The notes under the pieces were generated by a model, which ran no database searches, was not told the DNA's origin, and was given only the letters and a program-made list of their open reading frames with translations. A DNA stretch of 64,000 nucleotides from Skeletonema tropicum (Eukaryota; Bacillariophyta; Thalassiosirophyceae; Thalassiosirales; Thalassiosiraceae): contig CM074144.1 of assembly GCA_037178625.1 (NCBI GenBank), forward strand, positions 620,001 to 684,000, written 5' to 3'. Shown here piece by piece: positions 62,967-64,000 of the stretch (position 1 is the first letter of the stretch; every line of letters starts with the position of its first letter). The position numbers and the translations under genes are program-made.

Positions 62967-64000
62967 ATGTCATGCCCATTCAAGCATCTCGCGGCAGCTT
63001 CTGCGTCGCCACCCTCTCCAAAAGGCGTCGCCGAGAAGAGCCCCTTACTCAACAAACTCGTCATCTTCATGCAACGTTCAGCCGATGCATCCTTCCTACT
63101 CGACGCAGAGGGTACAATCATCTTTCGCAACAAGGCTGCTCAACTAATGTTCCTCACCGATGTGAATCAAATGAACTTCTGTTCGTTATTCTCACCGACC
63201 AAAGGTGATTGCTGGGATAGTTTGGCTAAGAACTTGCAAGCCGGCGAACCTACTAGTCATGACGTAACTGTCATTGATGAGAAAGATGGTTCATCATTGG
63301 GGTTTCAAGTCAGCCTCGTGAAGCTATCACCTGACATGATGGGTGATGATGATACCAACAATGATGTGTTTGCGTGTGCCTACGTGACGCCAGCTCACGA
63401 TCATGATGATAATGAAAAGGCTAGCTATAGTATCCCCAGCAGCCACAGTCGACTGGGAGAGGTTGACTCCATGGATAGATGCATGCACAAAATCACAGAA
63501 GAAGTTTCGGAGCACTTTGAGAAACACATGAAGGACGTAGTCGAGGCATGTGGTGATCCCATGTTCAGTATATTCGAGGATGGTACCATCGGAATGGCGA
63601 ATGGCTATGCTGCACACATGTTTGGCTATTCTCATGAAGAACTTGCGGAGACGAACATTTCCTCCATCTGTCCTATCGTTCGTGACATCCAAAAGATCGC
63701 ACAGTGTATGAATGGTTCAGCAATGAAACACCACGAGCAGAAAACTCGTGCGTTACACAAATCTGGGCGCAGATTCAATGTTGAAATGTGCCTTACCCTG
63801 AACAATTCCTTTGCAGGTTCGGGGGAGCCTATGTACTTTGCTCATTTCAAGGACCTCTCTGCTCTTGAGACGCATGCGACCGAACTCGAGCACAAGGATA
63901 ACCTTTGTCAGGCCATGTGCAACGCATCCTTTGACCCAATGTTTTCCATTGATCAGAATGGTGCGATTCTTGTGGTGAATGACGCGGCCTGTTCAATGTT
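62967..64000 (+). CDS. Multi-PAS-domain sensory protein, N-terminal part
   Basis: The ATG at 62967 (context CACCATG) opens a frame with no stop to the window end, 344 codons so far. Three PAS-like units are visible: SFLLDAEGTIIFRNKAAQLM near residue 42, MFSIFEDGTIGMANGYAAHM followed by FGYSHEELAE near residue 199, and MFSIDQNGAILVVNDAACSM from residue 326, cut by the edge. Between units two and three, RRFNVEMCLTLNNS and YFAHFKDLSALETHATELEH form the usual PAS end and connecting helix. PAS domains sense light, redox or ligands; the output domain lies beyond the window. No signal peptide or membrane helix is visible. Confidence 0.8.
   Translation, partial: MSCPFKHLAAASASPPSPKGVAEKSPLLNKLVIFMQRSADASFLLDAEGTIIFRNKAAQLMFLTDVNQMNFCSLFSPTKGDCWDSLAKNLQAGEPTSHDVTVIDEKDGSSLGFQVSLVKLSPDMMGDDDTNNDVFACAYVTPAHDHDDNEKASYSIPSSHSRLGEVDSMDRCMHKITEEVSEHFEKHMKDVVEACGDPMFSIFEDGTIGMANGYAAHMFGYSHEELAETNISSICPIVRDIQKIAQCMNGSAMKHHEQKTRALHKSGRRFNVEMCLTLNNSFAGSGEPMYFAHFKDLSALETHATELEHKDNLCQAMCNASFDPMFSIDQNGAILVVNDAACSM

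Overview
The window looks like nuclear DNA of a diatom, probably a centric one. The clues are widely spaced genes with few short GT-AG introns, a plastid-type leader with cleavage before Phe (5379-7377), very Ser/Asn/Gln-rich proteins with simple-sequence tracts, eukaryotic ribosomal protein eS12, a 5S rRNA gene and families typical of photosynthetic stramenopiles. The genus cannot be fixed from sequence alone. All functional calls come from motif reading, without database searches.

Layout: 0.4-17 kb is ordinary gene-bearing DNA. It holds a POT-type peptide transporter, an Mpv17/PMP22-family protein, a plastid-targeted 2-oxoglutarate oxygenase (3 exons), two related glycosyltransferase-like (RgpF-like) proteins, a BTB/POZ protein, a MORN protein and a DUF4239/bestrophin-like membrane protein (2 exons). 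From 17.5 to 32 kb lies accessory DNA: a decayed coiled-coil gene, a Penelope-like retroelement (20688-25181) sitting inside a host gene, an O-fucosyltransferase-like gene, a frame-broken PIF1-like helicase gene with copies of a dispersed repeat on both sides, and a small basic repeat protein. From 32.9 to 40.1 kb a segment of about 3.4 kb is duplicated in tandem. Each copy carries a protein that I read as a class C (GABA-B/mGlu-like) seven-helix receptor domain fused to a TPR-like cytosolic domain. From 41 to 44 kb there are small genes and a 5S rRNA gene. From 44.3 to 60 kb two very large minus-strand genes, a low-complexity MORN protein and a phosphodiesterase/adenylyl cyclase/ATPase/TPR fusion, are cut by many single-base frame breaks. 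The right end has eS12 and, divergently, a multi-PAS protein that runs off the window.

Most notable: (1) the retroelement has three 317-bp repeats (one inverted, two direct), each with a recognisable hammerhead-ribozyme core, a reverse transcriptase without a visible GIY-YIG nuclease, and a perfect 139-140 bp duplication of target sequence; removing the element and one copy of the duplication gives a continuous 326-codon host gene. (2) The receptor-TPR proteins and the cyclase-TPR protein, about 15 kb apart, appear to share the same C-terminal TPR module, which hints at a common signalling partner. (3) One polypeptide seems to have combined cAMP hydrolysis (PDE) and cAMP synthesis (soluble-type cyclase). 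(4) An N-terminal basic/membrane-anchor module is shared between two otherwise unrelated proteins.
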